Origin: SZAS-103 sp964449135
GTDB taxonomy: Bacteria > Pseudomonadota > Gammaproteobacteria > Xanthomonadales > Xanthomonadaceae
DNA: 64,000 bases
Assembly (NCBI GenBank): GCA_964449135.1
Contig: CAYUXZ010000009.1
Coordinates: 1-64,000, forward strand
Direction: 5' to 3'
This document shows, in pieces, positions 25,524 to 33,991 of the stretch (position 1 is the stretch's first letter; each line of letters opens with the position of its first letter). A program made the translations under genes and the position numbers. The notes under the pieces were generated by a model. The model saw nothing but the letters and a program-made list of their open reading frames with translations. It was not told the origin of the DNA and ran no database searches.

Positions 25524-26598
25524 CGTCCTCAAGCATCTCGAACAGCTCGTCGCGTTCGACACGCGCAATCCTCCGCGTGCGATCACGACCGACGGCGTCT
25601 TCGGTTACCTGCGCGCGCAGCTCGACGGCTTCGTGATCGAACTGACCGATCACGGCGTCGGCGCCGTGTCGCTGCTCGCCGTGCGCGGCGCGCCGACGCG
25701 CCTGTTCAACGTGCATCTTGACACGGTGCCGGCTTCGGCGGACTGGAGCGCGGACCCTTTCGCGCTGCGCGTGGACGGCGCGCGCGCGGTCGGTCTGGGC
25801 GCCTGCGACATCAAGGGCGCGGCGGCGGGCCTGCTCGCCGCGGCGCGGGCCACGAAGGGCGATGCGGCGTTCCTGTTCAGTTCCGACGAGGAAGCCAACG
25901 ATCCGCGCTGCATCGCCGCGTTCCTCGCGCGTGACCGGCACTTCCGGGAAATCGTCGTCGCCGAGCCCACGCGTTGCGAGGCGGTGCTCGCGCATCGCGG
26001 CATCGCCTCGGTGCACATGAAATTCAAGGGGACGGCCGGCCACGCATCGGACGCGCACGCGCTGGAAGCAAGCGCGCTGCACCAGGCGATGCGCTGGGGT
26101 GCGCGCACGCTCGACCACGTGCAGGCGCAGTCGCACCTGCGCTTCGGCGGGCTCACCGGCCTGCGCTTCAACATCGGCCGTGTCGAAGGCGGGATCAAGG
26201 GCAATGTGATCGCCCCGTCCGCGGAGCTGCGTTTCAACTTCCGTCCGCTGCCGTCGCAGGACACGGATGCGCTGCACTCCGCGTTCCGCGGTTTCGCCGA
26301 CCCGTCCTCGCTCGCGCATTACGAAGAAACCTTCCGCGGCCCGTCGCTTCCCGCAGGCGACATCGCAGCGGCCGAGGACAGGCGTTTGCAGGCGCGCGAC
26401 CTCGCCGATGAACTCGGCCTGCCCATCGGCAACGCGGTGGATTTCTGGACCGAGGCCGCGCTGTTCTCGCAGGCCGGCCGTACCGCGATCGTGTTCGGCC
26501 CCGGCGATATCGCGCAGGCGCACACCGCCGACGAATGGGTCGCGCTCGACCAGCTCGACCGCGCCGCGAACATCTACCGACGATTGATGGAGGCTTGA
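25513..26598 (+). CDS. argE: N-acetylcitrulline deacetylase (M20 family, ArgE type)
   Basis: Zinc-dependent deacetylase of the M20 family. In operons with acetylornithine carbamoyltransferase this enzyme removes acetate from N-acetyl-L-citrulline. It has 361 residues. Metal-binding and catalytic motifs are NVHLDTVP (His and Asp), LGACDIKG (bridging Asp), SSDEEAND (catalytic Glu-Glu), AEPTRCE, and a late His in AQAHTADEW. It overlaps argG by 11 bases and is followed after 3 bases by a 23-codon ORF with a strong ribosome site. Confidence 0.92.
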   Translation: MLDDVLKHLEQLVAFDTRNPPRAITTDGVFGYLRAQLDGFVIELTDHGVGAVSLLAVRGAPTRLFNVHLDTVPASADWSADPFALRVDGARAVGLGACDIKGAAAGLLAAARATKGDAAFLFSSDEEANDPRCIAAFLARDRHFREIVVAEPTRCEAVLAHRGIASVHMKFKGTAGHASDAHALEASALHQAMRWGARTLDHVQAQSHLRFGGLTGLRFNIGRVEGGIKGNVIAPSAELRFNFRPLPSQDTDALHSAFRGFADPSSLAHYEETFRGPSLPAGDIAAAEDRRLQARDLADELGLPIGNAVDFWTEAALFSQAGRTAIVFGPGDIAQAHTADEWVALDQLDRAANIYRRLMEA

Positions 26599-26601
26599 AC
26601 C

Positions 26602-26673
26602 ATGAATCTTGCACTGATGACTCCGGACGTCCTCGCGGGCGATCGGGGGTCGCTTCCGATCCGCAACCGTTGA
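26602..26673 (+). CDS. Possible 23-residue micro-ORF between argE and argB
   Basis: ATG at 26602 with a perfect GGAGG (26589-26593) at 8-base spacing, 3 bases after the argE stop. It ends at 26673, 13 bases before argB. The predicted peptide has 23 residues beginning MNLALMTP and ending IRNR, with no recognised homology. It may exist to carry ribosomes from argE to argB. Its third-position GC is lower than its neighbours, so chance remains possible. Confidence 0.4.
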   Translation: MNLALMTPDVLAGDRGSLPIRNR

Positions 26674-26686
26674 ACGCCATCTCACC

Positions 26687-27994
26687 ATGACCCAATTGCG
26701 GACCACCATCGTTCGTTTGCTGTCCAACATGGCCAGCGCGAAGGAGATCCAGCTCTACCTCAAGCGCTTCGCGCACCTGGATGCCGCGCGCTTCGCCGTG
26801 GTCAAGGTCGGTGGCGCGATCCTGCGCGACGAACTCGACGCGCTGGTGTCCTCGCTCGCGTTCCTGCAGCAGGTCGGCTTGACGCCGATCGTGCTGCACG
26901 GCGCCGGCCCGCAGCTCGACGCCGAACTCGCGAAGGCGCACATCGCCAAAAAGACCGTGGATGGCCTGCGCGTGACCACGCCGGAAACGCTCGCCGTCGT
27001 GCGCCGCGTGTTTCAACAGGAGAACCTGCGTCTCGTCGAAGCCTTGCAGGCCGCGGGCGTGCGCGCGACCGCGATCCAGTCCGGCGTGTTCGAAGCCGAG
27101 TTCCTCAATCGCCGCAAACTCGGCCTGGTCGGCAAGGTCGTCGCGGTGCACACCGCGGGCATTCACGCGGCGATCGGCGTGGGTTCGATCCCGGTGATCG
27201 CCTCGCTCGGCGAAACCGCGGGCGGACAGATCCTCAACATCAATGCCGACTGGGCCGCGAACGATCTCGTCAAGAAACTGCAGCCGTACAAGATCGTGTT
27301 CCTCACCGGCACCGGCGGGCTGCTCGACGGCGACGGCGAGGTGATCGATTCGATCAACCTCAGCACCGAGTACGAAAACCTGCTCAAGCAGGAATGGCTG
27401 CACTCGGGCATGCGCGTGAAGATCGAGCAGATCCACGACCTGCTGATGGAGCTGCCGCCGTCCTCGTCGGTGTCGATCACGCGGCCGGACGAACTCGCGA
27501 ACGAGCTGTTCACCCACCGCGGCTCGGGCACGCTGGTGCGGCGCGGCGAACGCGTGAAGCGTTTCGACGGTTGGAAGGGCATCGACCGCAAGCGTTTCAA
27601 GGCGCTGCTCGAATCCGGATTCCGCCGGCGGCTGGCGCACGATTACTTCGAGCGCACAGAGCCGTATCGCATCTATCTGAGCGAGCATTACCGTGCCGCG
27701 CTGGTGATCACGCTCGAAGAGGGCGTGCCGCATCTGGACAAGTTCGCGGTGGCCGACGACGCGCAGGGCGAGGGCCTGGGCCGCGCGGCCTGGCAGGTGA
27801 TGCGAGCCGAGACCCCCGAGCTCTTCTGGCGCTCGCGTCCGGACAATCCGGTCAACGAGTTCTATTTCGACGAAGCCGACGGCTGCATCAAGGGCGAACG
27901 CTGGAACGTGTTCTGGTACGGTCTGCATTCGTTCGACGCGATCCGCTCGGCGGTGGATCACTGCCGGGCGCGGCCGCCGACCTTGAAGGATTGA
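26687..27994 (+). CDS. argB: Bifunctional N-acetylglutamate synthase/kinase
   Basis: The protein has 435 residues. The N-terminal amino acid kinase domain (about 20-280) phosphorylates N-acetylglutamate; its glycine-rich VKVGGAIL and HGAGPQLD bind nucleotide and substrate. The C-terminal GNAT domain (about 290-430, with VADDAQGEGLGRAAW as the acetyl-CoA loop) makes N-acetylglutamate. This fusion is the xanthomonad-type NAGS-K, related to the mitochondrial enzyme, and explains the absence of a separate argA. Arginine feedback inhibition is expected from the family. It is followed 2 bases later by a GNAT gene. Confidence 0.95.
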   Translation: MTQLRTTIVRLLSNMASAKEIQLYLKRFAHLDAARFAVVKVGGAILRDELDALVSSLAFLQQVGLTPIVLHGAGPQLDAELAKAHIAKKTVDGLRVTTPETLAVVRRVFQQENLRLVEALQAAGVRATAIQSGVFEAEFLNRRKLGLVGKVVAVHTAGIHAAIGVGSIPVIASLGETAGGQILNINADWAANDLVKKLQPYKIVFLTGTGGLLDGDGEVIDSINLSTEYENLLKQEWLHSGMRVKIEQIHDLLMELPPSSSVSITRPDELANELFTHRGSGTLVRRGERVKRFDGWKGIDRKRFKALLESGFRRRLAHDYFERTEPYRIYLSEHYRAALVITLEEGVPHLDKFAVADDAQGEGLGRAAWQVMRAETPELFWRSRPDNPVNEFYFDEADGCIKGERWNVFWYGLHSFDAIRSAVDHCRARPPTLKD

Positions 27995-27996
27995 AC

Positions 27997-28611
27997 ATGG
28001 ATTCGAAGACGACATCCTGGTTGCAGCCGGTGAGCCTGCGTGGCGAGCGCGTGTCGCTGGGGCCGCTGCGCATGGAGCACGCCGAAGCGCTGCGCGAGGC
28101 GGCGAAGGACGGCGAGCTCTGGAAGCTCTGGTACACCTCGGTGCCTTCGCCCGACACGGTGGAGGCCTACGTCGCCACCGCGCTCGCCGAGCGTGATGCG
28201 GGCGCGTCGCTGCCGTTCACCGTGCGCGACGCGGACGGCGCGGTCGTCGGCAGCACGCGGTATTGCCACGTGGACGCGGCCAATCGGCGTGTCGAGATCG
28301 GTTACACCTGGTACGCGCAGCGCGTGCAGCGCAGCGGCCTGAACACCGAGGCGAAACTTCTGCTGCTGCGCCACGCCTTCGAGACGCTGGACTGCATCGC
28401 GGTCGAGTTCCGCACGAACTGGTTCAACCAGCGCTCGCGCACGGCGATCGCGCGGCTGGGCGCGAAGCAGGACGGCGTGCTGCGCAGCCACATGCTCATG
28501 CCGGACGGCAGCCTGCGCGATACGGTGGTGTTCTCGATCATCGCGTCGGAATGGCCGGCGGTGCGTCGGCATCTGCAGTTCCTGCTCGAACGCGGAGCGC
28601 CATCGTCATGA
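27997..28611 (+). CDS. GNAT acetyltransferase (RimL-like) inside the arginine operon
   Basis: The protein has 204 residues. It is an acetyltransferase of the RimJ/RimL/SpeG-type GNAT branch: beta-strand region LRGERVSLGPLRMEHAEAL, then IGYTWYAQRVQRSGLNTEAKLLLLRHAFE as the acetyl-CoA region, and NQRSRTAIARLGAKQDGVLR near the end. The substrate is unknown. Since the synthase function is supplied by the fused argB product, this is not ArgA. It starts 2 bases after argB and overlaps argC by ATGA, so it is fully part of the operon. Confidence 0.82.
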   Translation: MDSKTTSWLQPVSLRGERVSLGPLRMEHAEALREAAKDGELWKLWYTSVPSPDTVEAYVATALAERDAGASLPFTVRDADGAVVGSTRYCHVDAANRRVEIGYTWYAQRVQRSGLNTEAKLLLLRHAFETLDCIAVEFRTNWFNQRSRTAIARLGAKQDGVLRSHMLMPDGSLRDTVVFSIIASEWPAVRRHLQFLLERGAPSS

Positions 28612-29585
28612 GCACCTACAGGATCGGCCTGGTAGGTGGCCGCGGCTACGTCGGAAGCGAACTGATCCGCCTGCTCGCCGCGCATCCGCGGTTCAAGATC
28701 GCGTTCGTGTCCTCGCGCGAGCGCGCGGGCCAGCGTCTCGCCGATCACGAAGCCGGCTATGGCGGCGATCTGCGCTACAGCGAGTCGACGCCCGCGCAGG
28801 TCGCGGCGCAGGCCGTCGATGCGGTCGTGCTCGCGCTGCCGAACGGTATGGCGAAGGAATACGTCGCTGCGATCGATGCGGCTGGCGATGGTCCGAACGT
28901 CGCCGACCCCGTCATCGTCGACCTGTCCGCCGACTACCGCTTCGACGACAGCTGGCATTATGGGCTTCCGGAACTCACGCGTCCGCACGCGGCAGGGCAT
29001 CGTCGCATTGCCAATCCAGGCTGCTACGCGACCGCGATGCAACTCGCGATCGCACCCGTGCGCGAGCTGATCGAAGGTCCGGTGCAATGCTTCGGCGTCT
29101 CCGGATACAGCGGTGCGGGCACGATGCCTTCCAACAAGAATGATCCGGACAAACTGCGCGACAACCTGATTCCCTACGCACTGGCCGGTCACGTGCACGA
29201 ATTCGAAGTCGCGCATCGGATGGAACGACCGATCGAGTTCATGCCGCACGTTGCGCCGCATTTCCGCGGGCTCACGATCACCACGAACCTGCATCTGTCG
29301 CGTCCGTTGTCGCTGGCCGCGATCGCGCAGCGTTATCGCGATCGCTATTCGGACGAGCCGCTGGTGCGCGTGACCGACGATCCGCCCTGGGCCAGCCGCG
29401 TCGCGGGTCGCCATCATGCCGAGGTCGGCGGCTTCGCGCTTTCGCCGAACGGCCGACGTCTGGTCGTGGTCTCCGCGCTCGACAACCTGCTCAAGGGAGC
29501 GGCGACGCAGGCGCTGCAGAACCTCAATCTTGCCTTCGACCTGCCCGAGACGACGGGTATCCCGCTGGAAGGAGCTTCGCCATGA
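28608..29585 (+). CDS. argC: N-acetyl-gamma-glutamyl-phosphate reductase
   Basis: Reduces N-acetylglutamyl-phosphate to the semialdehyde with NADPH. It has 325 residues. The nucleotide motif is GLVGGRGYVGSELIRLL at the N-terminus; the catalytic Cys is in NPGCYAT; SGYSGAG and the late His of HVAPHFRG complete the active site. ATGA overlaps occur with the GNAT gene at the start and with argH at the end. Confidence 0.95.
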   Translation: MSTYRIGLVGGRGYVGSELIRLLAAHPRFKIAFVSSRERAGQRLADHEAGYGGDLRYSESTPAQVAAQAVDAVVLALPNGMAKEYVAAIDAAGDGPNVADPVIVDLSADYRFDDSWHYGLPELTRPHAAGHRRIANPGCYATAMQLAIAPVRELIEGPVQCFGVSGYSGAGTMPSNKNDPDKLRDNLIPYALAGHVHEFEVAHRMERPIEFMPHVAPHFRGLTITTNLHLSRPLSLAAIAQRYRDRYSDEPLVRVTDDPPWASRVAGRHHAEVGGFALSPNGRRLVVVSALDNLLKGAATQALQNLNLAFDLPETTGIPLEGASP

Positions 29586-30871
29586 GCGATCTGCTGTGGC
29601 AGAAGGATGGCGTCGCGATCGATCCGCGCATCATGCGCTTCCTCGCCGGCGACGACGTGCTGCTCGACCGCGAATTCATCGGCTGCGACATCCAGGCCAG
29701 CATCGCGCACGTCGAGGGCCTGCAGCGCATCGGCCTGTTGAACGTGACCGAATCCGCCGACCTGATCCGCGAGCTGAAAACGCTGGCGGCGGATATCGCG
29801 AGCGGCGCGTTCGTGCTCGACGCGCGCTACGAGGACGGGCATTCGGCGATCGAGGCGCGGCTGGCAGAGCGGCTCGGCGACGTCGGTCGCAAGGTGCACG
29901 CCGGCCGCAGCCGCAACGACCAGATCCTCGTCGCCACGCGGCTGTGGCTGAAGCAGCGGCTGGCCGAACTCGAATCGCTGTGCCGCGAGATCGCGGGCGT
30001 CTGCCTGTACCGCGCCGCGAACGAGGCGCTGCCGCTGCCCGGTTACACCCATCTGCAGCGCGCGGTGGTCTCGTCCACCGCGATGTGGTTCGCCGGATTC
30101 GCCGAAGGCTTCATCGACGACGCCGTGCGCGCGCGGCAGGCGCGCGACTGGATCGACGCGAACCCGCTGGGCACCGCTGCGGGTTACGGCGTCAACCTGC
30201 CGCTGGACCGCGAGCACGCCATGCGCACGCTTGGCTTCGCGCGAATGCAGGTCTCGCCGGTGTACGCGCAGCTTTCGCGCGGCAAGTTCGAAATCGCCGC
30301 ACTCGATGCGATCGGCGCGGCGCTGCTCGATCTGCGCCGGCTCGCCTGGGACCTGTCGCTGTTCACGACGGCCGAATTCGGGTTCGTGTCGTTGCCGGAC
30401 GAATACACGACCGGCAGTTCGATCATGCCGAACAAGCGCAATCCCGACGTCGTGGAGTTGATGCGCGCGAGCTACGCGCCGGTCGCGGCCGCGCGCGCGG
30501 AGATCGAATCGCTGCTGTCGTTGCCGTCGGGTTACCAGCGCGACCTGCAGTACGGCAAGGGTTCGCTGGTGCACGGATTCGGCCACGGCCTGGCGGCGCT
30601 CGCGTTGCTGCCCGGGTTGCTGCGCGGCCTGCGCTGGAACGCACCACGTATGCGCGAGGCCATCGAGCCGACGATGTATGCGACCGACCGCGCGATCGAA
30701 CTCGCGAAATCCGGCGTGCCGTTCCGGCAGGCCTATCGCGATGCGGTTTCCGAGCCGCTACCTTCGTTCGGCGCCGATCCGGAGGCGAGTCTGGCCGCAC
30801 GCACGTCGCCGGGCGGCGCGGCCGATCTGCGGCTGGATGAATTGCGCGCGCGGCTCGACGCGTTGCGCTGA
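29582..30871 (+). CDS. argH: Argininosuccinate lyase
   Basis: Cleaves argininosuccinate to arginine and fumarate. It has 429 residues, slightly shorter than the E. coli enzyme. The fumarase/aspartase-family signature GSSIMPNKRNPD is present, as are HAGRSRNDQ and GYTHLQRA (catalytic His). It is the last gene of the arg operon; a perfect hairpin follows the stop. Confidence 0.95.
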   Translation: MSDLLWQKDGVAIDPRIMRFLAGDDVLLDREFIGCDIQASIAHVEGLQRIGLLNVTESADLIRELKTLAADIASGAFVLDARYEDGHSAIEARLAERLGDVGRKVHAGRSRNDQILVATRLWLKQRLAELESLCREIAGVCLYRAANEALPLPGYTHLQRAVVSSTAMWFAGFAEGFIDDAVRARQARDWIDANPLGTAAGYGVNLPLDREHAMRTLGFARMQVSPVYAQLSRGKFEIAALDAIGAALLDLRRLAWDLSLFTTAEFGFVSLPDEYTTGSSIMPNKRNPDVVELMRASYAPVAAARAEIESLLSLPSGYQRDLQYGKGSLVHGFGHGLAALALLPGLLRGLRWNAPRMREAIEPTMYATDRAIELAKSGVPFRQAYRDAVSEPLPSFGADPEASLAARTSPGGAADLRLDELRARLDALR

Positions 30872-30873
30872 AC

Positions 30874-30893
30874 CCCTCGCGTCGCCGCGAGGG
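30874..30893 (+). terminator. Hairpin directly after argH
   Basis: Perfect 8-base stem CCCTCGCG / CGCGAGGG with a TCGC tetraloop, 2 bases after the argH stop. It has no U-tract. Probable operon end or mRNA 3' stabiliser. Confidence 0.55.
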
Positions 30894-30989
30894 TGATGAG
30901 TCGCGAATACGGACTGCCAGTGGCAGTTCGTGCGACGAAGAACGCCCGACAGGGCCGGAGTAGGGTAGAAGGGGCTATGGATTCATCGA

Positions 30990-31013
30990 CCCCTCTCTTA
31001 CAAGCGGAGAGGG
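30990..31013. repeat. Dispersed hairpin repeat, CCCTCTC type
   Basis: CCCTCTC / GAGAGGG arms with a 9-base loop, lying between argH and the convergent TonB receptor gene. A related copy is at 55457-55479. It resembles the CCCTCTCCC...GGGAGAGGG intergenic hairpins common in xanthomonad genomes. Confidence 0.45.
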
Positions 31014-31024
31014 AGTCGCATGCG

Positions 31025-33148
31025 TCACTTGCCCGAGGTGTCGAAGTTCCAGCGCACCGATGCCATCACGCTGCGGCCGTTCAGGCGGTAGAACTCCGAG
31101 TCGCCGAATTCGCTCTCGGCCACCGGATCGCGCCGGTTGGAGAGGTTCTTCCCGTCCACGCGGAACTCCAGGTTCCTGCAGCGATAGCCGATTCCCGCGT
31201 CCACGGTCGTGTAGCTGCCGGCGAGGGCGGTGTTGCGCTTGTTGAGGTAGCGCGATCCGACATAGCTGCCGATCACGTAGCCGTTGAAACCCTGCGTCGG
31301 CGCGTAGGTCAGGCCGAGTCCGCCGAGGTGATGCGGCGACAGCTCGAGCTGCTTGCCGCGCAACTGGGTCGGCACGCCATCGAAGTCCTGCACGAAATCC
31401 TCGAAGCGCGCGTTGTGCCAGGCGTAGCTCGCCTGCAGGTCCAGGTCGTCGGCGAGGCGGTACCTGGTTTCGAATTCGACGCCGCGGAAGCGCTCGCCGC
31501 CTGCGTTCGCGAGGCCGGCGTCGGTTGCGACGACGAGGTTGTTGAAACGCATCAGGAACGCCGACGCGTCCCACTGCAGGCGGCCGTCCAGGTTGCTTCC
31601 CTTGAAGCCGAACTCGCCGCTGCGCGCGGTCTCGGGCTTGAGCACGCCGCCCTCGACGTCCGGCCCGAAATCGATCGCCGCCGGCTTGAACGTGTTGCGG
31701 TAGTTCGCGTAGAAGGCGACCTCGTCCTTGCCCTGCTTCCACAGCTGCACGTTGGTGCCGATCACGCCCGACAGGCGGTTGCTGGTGTGGCTGCTGCCTT
31801 CGCCCTCGGTTTCCGGCGGCGCGACCGTGTTGTCGGTGAACTGGCCGAAGCGGGTCTCGTGGGTATGGTTCCAGCGCAGGCCCGCGTCGAGGCGCCAGGC
31901 GTCGCTGACGTCGTAGCGCCAGTCGCCGTACACGCCGAGGAAGCTGCGCCGATCGCGCAGGTAGGTGAATTCGTCGGTGTGCAGGTTGATCGAGTCCGGC
32001 GGATTGCTGCCGTTGGGGAAGATGCCGTACTCGAAGTTCTGGCTGTGCTGCGAACCGTAGCCGTACAGGTAATCCATGCCCCAGGCCAGCGTGCTCTGCG
32101 CCGAGACGGACGTCGTGACGTGGGTGTCGAAATAGACCTCGTCGGTATGGCGCGTCTGGCGGAAGCCGTCGGCGTTGTGGGTCGTGCCGTCGTCGGCGAA
32201 ATCCGGGCGCAGGAAGCCGCGGGTGTTCTCGCCGTCGGTGTGCGCGAACGACAGGCGGGTGTTCCACGCGCCCAGACTGGTGTCGTGGCTGTAGTCGAGC
32301 GAAACCTGGCTGCGCGTTTCGTTGAGCTGGGCGTCCTTCGGATTGATGTTGGCGTCGATCGGCATGCGCGGATCGAGCACGGCGCCTGCGCGCGGCTGCG
32401 GACTGCCCGGATCCTGGCTGACCACGCTGCCATCCACGTCGATGCCGAGCGTGCCGCCGCCGACCTCGCCGCGTGCGCGGTAGAGCACGTGGCCGCGATC
32501 GAAGCCGGTGCGGTGCTGCGAGAAGCGGTCGCGATCGACGTCCGCCATGATGGACATGGCGAAGCCGCTGTCGTTGCCGCCGCGCATCGTCGCCGCGACC
32601 GACGCGCCGACGCTGCCGCGGCTGCCGCCGTGGATTCCCGCGGTCGCGGGCGCCTTGCCCGCCGCGTAGTGGATCACCTGGATCACGCCAACGAAGCTGG
32701 TCGCGCCGAAGCTCACCGGCGCGGCGCCGCGCAGCACCTCGACGCGTTCGACGTTCGCGAGGTCCAGCGCCTGCAGCGCGGGATTGAACGCGCCGCCGCT
32801 GGGCACGCCATCCACCACCAGCAGGAACGCGTCGAATTCGCGCAGGCCCCACAGTGCGGGCACGCTCGAAGCCGGGCCGTTGTCGCCGCCCGCAGGCGCT
32901 TCCACGCCCGCGACCCCGCGCATCGCATCGGCCAGCGTCGTCGCGCCCTGCGCGCGCAAGGTGTCGCCATCGACGATGGTCACCGAGTCGGTGCTGCGCG
33001 CAAGGGTGGTCGGAATCTTGTCCGATGTGACCTCGATGCGCTCGAGATCCGTGATATCCGATGGTTTGTCGGCGGCCAGGACCTGCGACGGAATCGCGCA
33101 CAGCGGAAGGGCGTACAGGGACAGCAGGATGGCGTTGCGCAACGTCAT
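31025..33148 (-). CDS. TonB-dependent outer membrane receptor
   Basis: The protein has 707 residues. It has a signal peptide to about residue 25 (IPSQVLA), a TonB-box-like LERIEVTSD near 36-44, a plug domain at about 50-160 (DSVTIVDGDTL, ERVEVLRGAAPVSFGA), and a 22-strand beta-barrel to the C-terminus, where the family YRCRNLEFRVDGKNLSNR is seen. It should import a scarce ligand across the outer membrane using TonB energy. The ligand is unknown. The start has GAGGAG upstream. It is divergent from arsR, with a palindrome over the arsR start 93 bases away, so control by arsenic is possible. Confidence 0.88.
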   Translation of the reverse strand: MTLRNAILLSLYALPLCAIPSQVLAADKPSDITDLERIEVTSDKIPTTLARSTDSVTIVDGDTLRAQGATTLADAMRGVAGVEAPAGGDNGPASSVPALWGLREFDAFLLVVDGVPSGGAFNPALQALDLANVERVEVLRGAAPVSFGATSFVGVIQVIHYAAGKAPATAGIHGGSRGSVGASVAATMRGGNDSGFAMSIMADVDRDRFSQHRTGFDRGHVLYRARGEVGGGTLGIDVDGSVVSQDPGSPQPRAGAVLDPRMPIDANINPKDAQLNETRSQVSLDYSHDTSLGAWNTRLSFAHTDGENTRGFLRPDFADDGTTHNADGFRQTRHTDEVYFDTHVTTSVSAQSTLAWGMDYLYGYGSQHSQNFEYGIFPNGSNPPDSINLHTDEFTYLRDRRSFLGVYGDWRYDVSDAWRLDAGLRWNHTHETRFGQFTDNTVAPPETEGEGSSHTSNRLSGVIGTNVQLWKQGKDEVAFYANYRNTFKPAAIDFGPDVEGGVLKPETARSGEFGFKGSNLDGRLQWDASAFLMRFNNLVVATDAGLANAGGERFRGVEFETRYRLADDLDLQASYAWHNARFEDFVQDFDGVPTQLRGKQLELSPHHLGGLGLTYAPTQGFNGYVIGSYVGSRYLNKRNTALAGSYTTVDAGIGYRCRNLEFRVDGKNLSNRRDPVAESEFGDSEFYRLNGRSVMASVRWNFDTSGK

Positions 33149-33240
33149 GGATCCGGGCTCCTCAAGGGACCGGGCATGATCGCGGACGCCGCCCGCGGCC
33201 GAAATGTGGCGAAAGTCATGGCGGGCGCTTGCGTAAATTC

Positions 33241-33266
33241 CATATTTCCGGAATCATGGAAATATG
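33241..33266. promoter_or_regulatory. Palindromic operator over the arsR start codon (candidate ArsR site)
   Basis: Perfect arms CATATTTCC (33241-33249) and GGAAATATG (33258-33266) with an 8-base spacer. The right arm contains the arsR ATG (33264-33266). AT-rich arms stand out in this GC-rich DNA. The position suits autorepression by ArsR and could also affect the divergent receptor gene. The only ribosome site in view is a weak GGAA at 33250-33253, inside the dyad. Confidence 0.6.
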
Positions 33267-33605
33267 AAACCAACCCGCGCGATTGCCGCACTGAATGCGC
33301 TCAGTCATGAAAGACGCCTGTCGGCATTTCGTGCCCTCGTGCAGGCCGGGCCGGACGGCCTGCCGGTGGGCGAGCTGCGCGAGCGATTGCACGTGCCTGC
33401 CGCGACCCTGACCGCCCACCTGAACGTGCTGCGCGCGGCGGCGCTGGTGCAGGACCGGCGCGAAGGGCGCGTGATCCGCGTCCGCGCGAACTACGCGCGA
33501 ATGAACGACCTGATCGGCTACCTCACCGAGAACTGTTGCGACGGCAAGGCCGACTGCGGGCCCGCCGCCGTGTGCGCGCCGAAGAAGCGGGAAACGCACC
33601 GATGA
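33264..33605 (+). CDS. arsR: ArsR-family arsenic-responsive repressor
   Basis: Winged-helix metalloregulator, 113 residues. The DNA-recognition helix region is VPAATLTAHLNVLRAAALV. Cysteines cluster at the C-terminus: Cys91, Cys92, Cys98 and Cys104. The Cys-Cys-x5-Cys spacing is the same as in the Acidithiobacillus ferrooxidans ArsR As(III) site and unlike the E. coli CVC site in the recognition helix. It heads arsR-arsC-aqpS with an ATGA overlap into arsC. Confidence 0.9.
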   Translation: MKPTRAIAALNALSHERRLSAFRALVQAGPDGLPVGELRERLHVPAATLTAHLNVLRAAALVQDRREGRVIRVRANYARMNDLIGYLTENCCDGKADCGPAAVCAPKKRETHR

Positions 33606-33991
33606 ACCGCAAGCGCGTCCTGTTCGTCTGCGTGGAGAATTCCAATCGCAGCCAGATGGCCGAAGCCTTCGCGCGCATCCATGGCGGCGATGCGGTCGAC
33701 GCGCTCAGCGCCGGCTCGCGCCCGTCGGGTCGGATCAACCCGAAGGCGGCCCGCTTCATGGCCGAACTCGGTTACGACCTCACGGCGCAGGCGTCCAAGT
33801 CCCTCGACGACATCGCCGGCGAATTCGATACGGTGGTCACGATGGGCTGCGGCGACGCCTGCCCGTGGGTACCCGCGAAGCGCCGCGAGGACTGGGCGCT
33901 GCCCGATCCGCGCGACATGGACGACGACGGCTACCGCGCGGTGCGCGACGAAATCTCGCGGCGCGTGAAGTCGCTGCTGGAGACGCTCTGA
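33602..33991 (+). CDS. arsC: Arsenate reductase, low-molecular-weight phosphatase type (thioredoxin-linked)
   Basis: Reduces arsenate to arsenite. It has 129 residues. The P-loop CVENSNRS with Cys10 is the LMW-PTP arsenate reductase signature. Cys83 and Cys87 in MGCGDACP provide the redox relay, and DPRDMDDDGYR holds the general acid. This is the S. aureus type, distinct from glutaredoxin-linked ArsC. It overlaps arsR by 4 bases and the aquaglyceroporin gene by 1 base. Confidence 0.93.
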   Translation: MNRKRVLFVCVENSNRSQMAEAFARIHGGDAVDALSAGSRPSGRINPKAARFMAELGYDLTAQASKSLDDIAGEFDTVVTMGCGDACPWVPAKRREDWALPDPRDMDDDGYRAVRDEISRRVKSLLETL

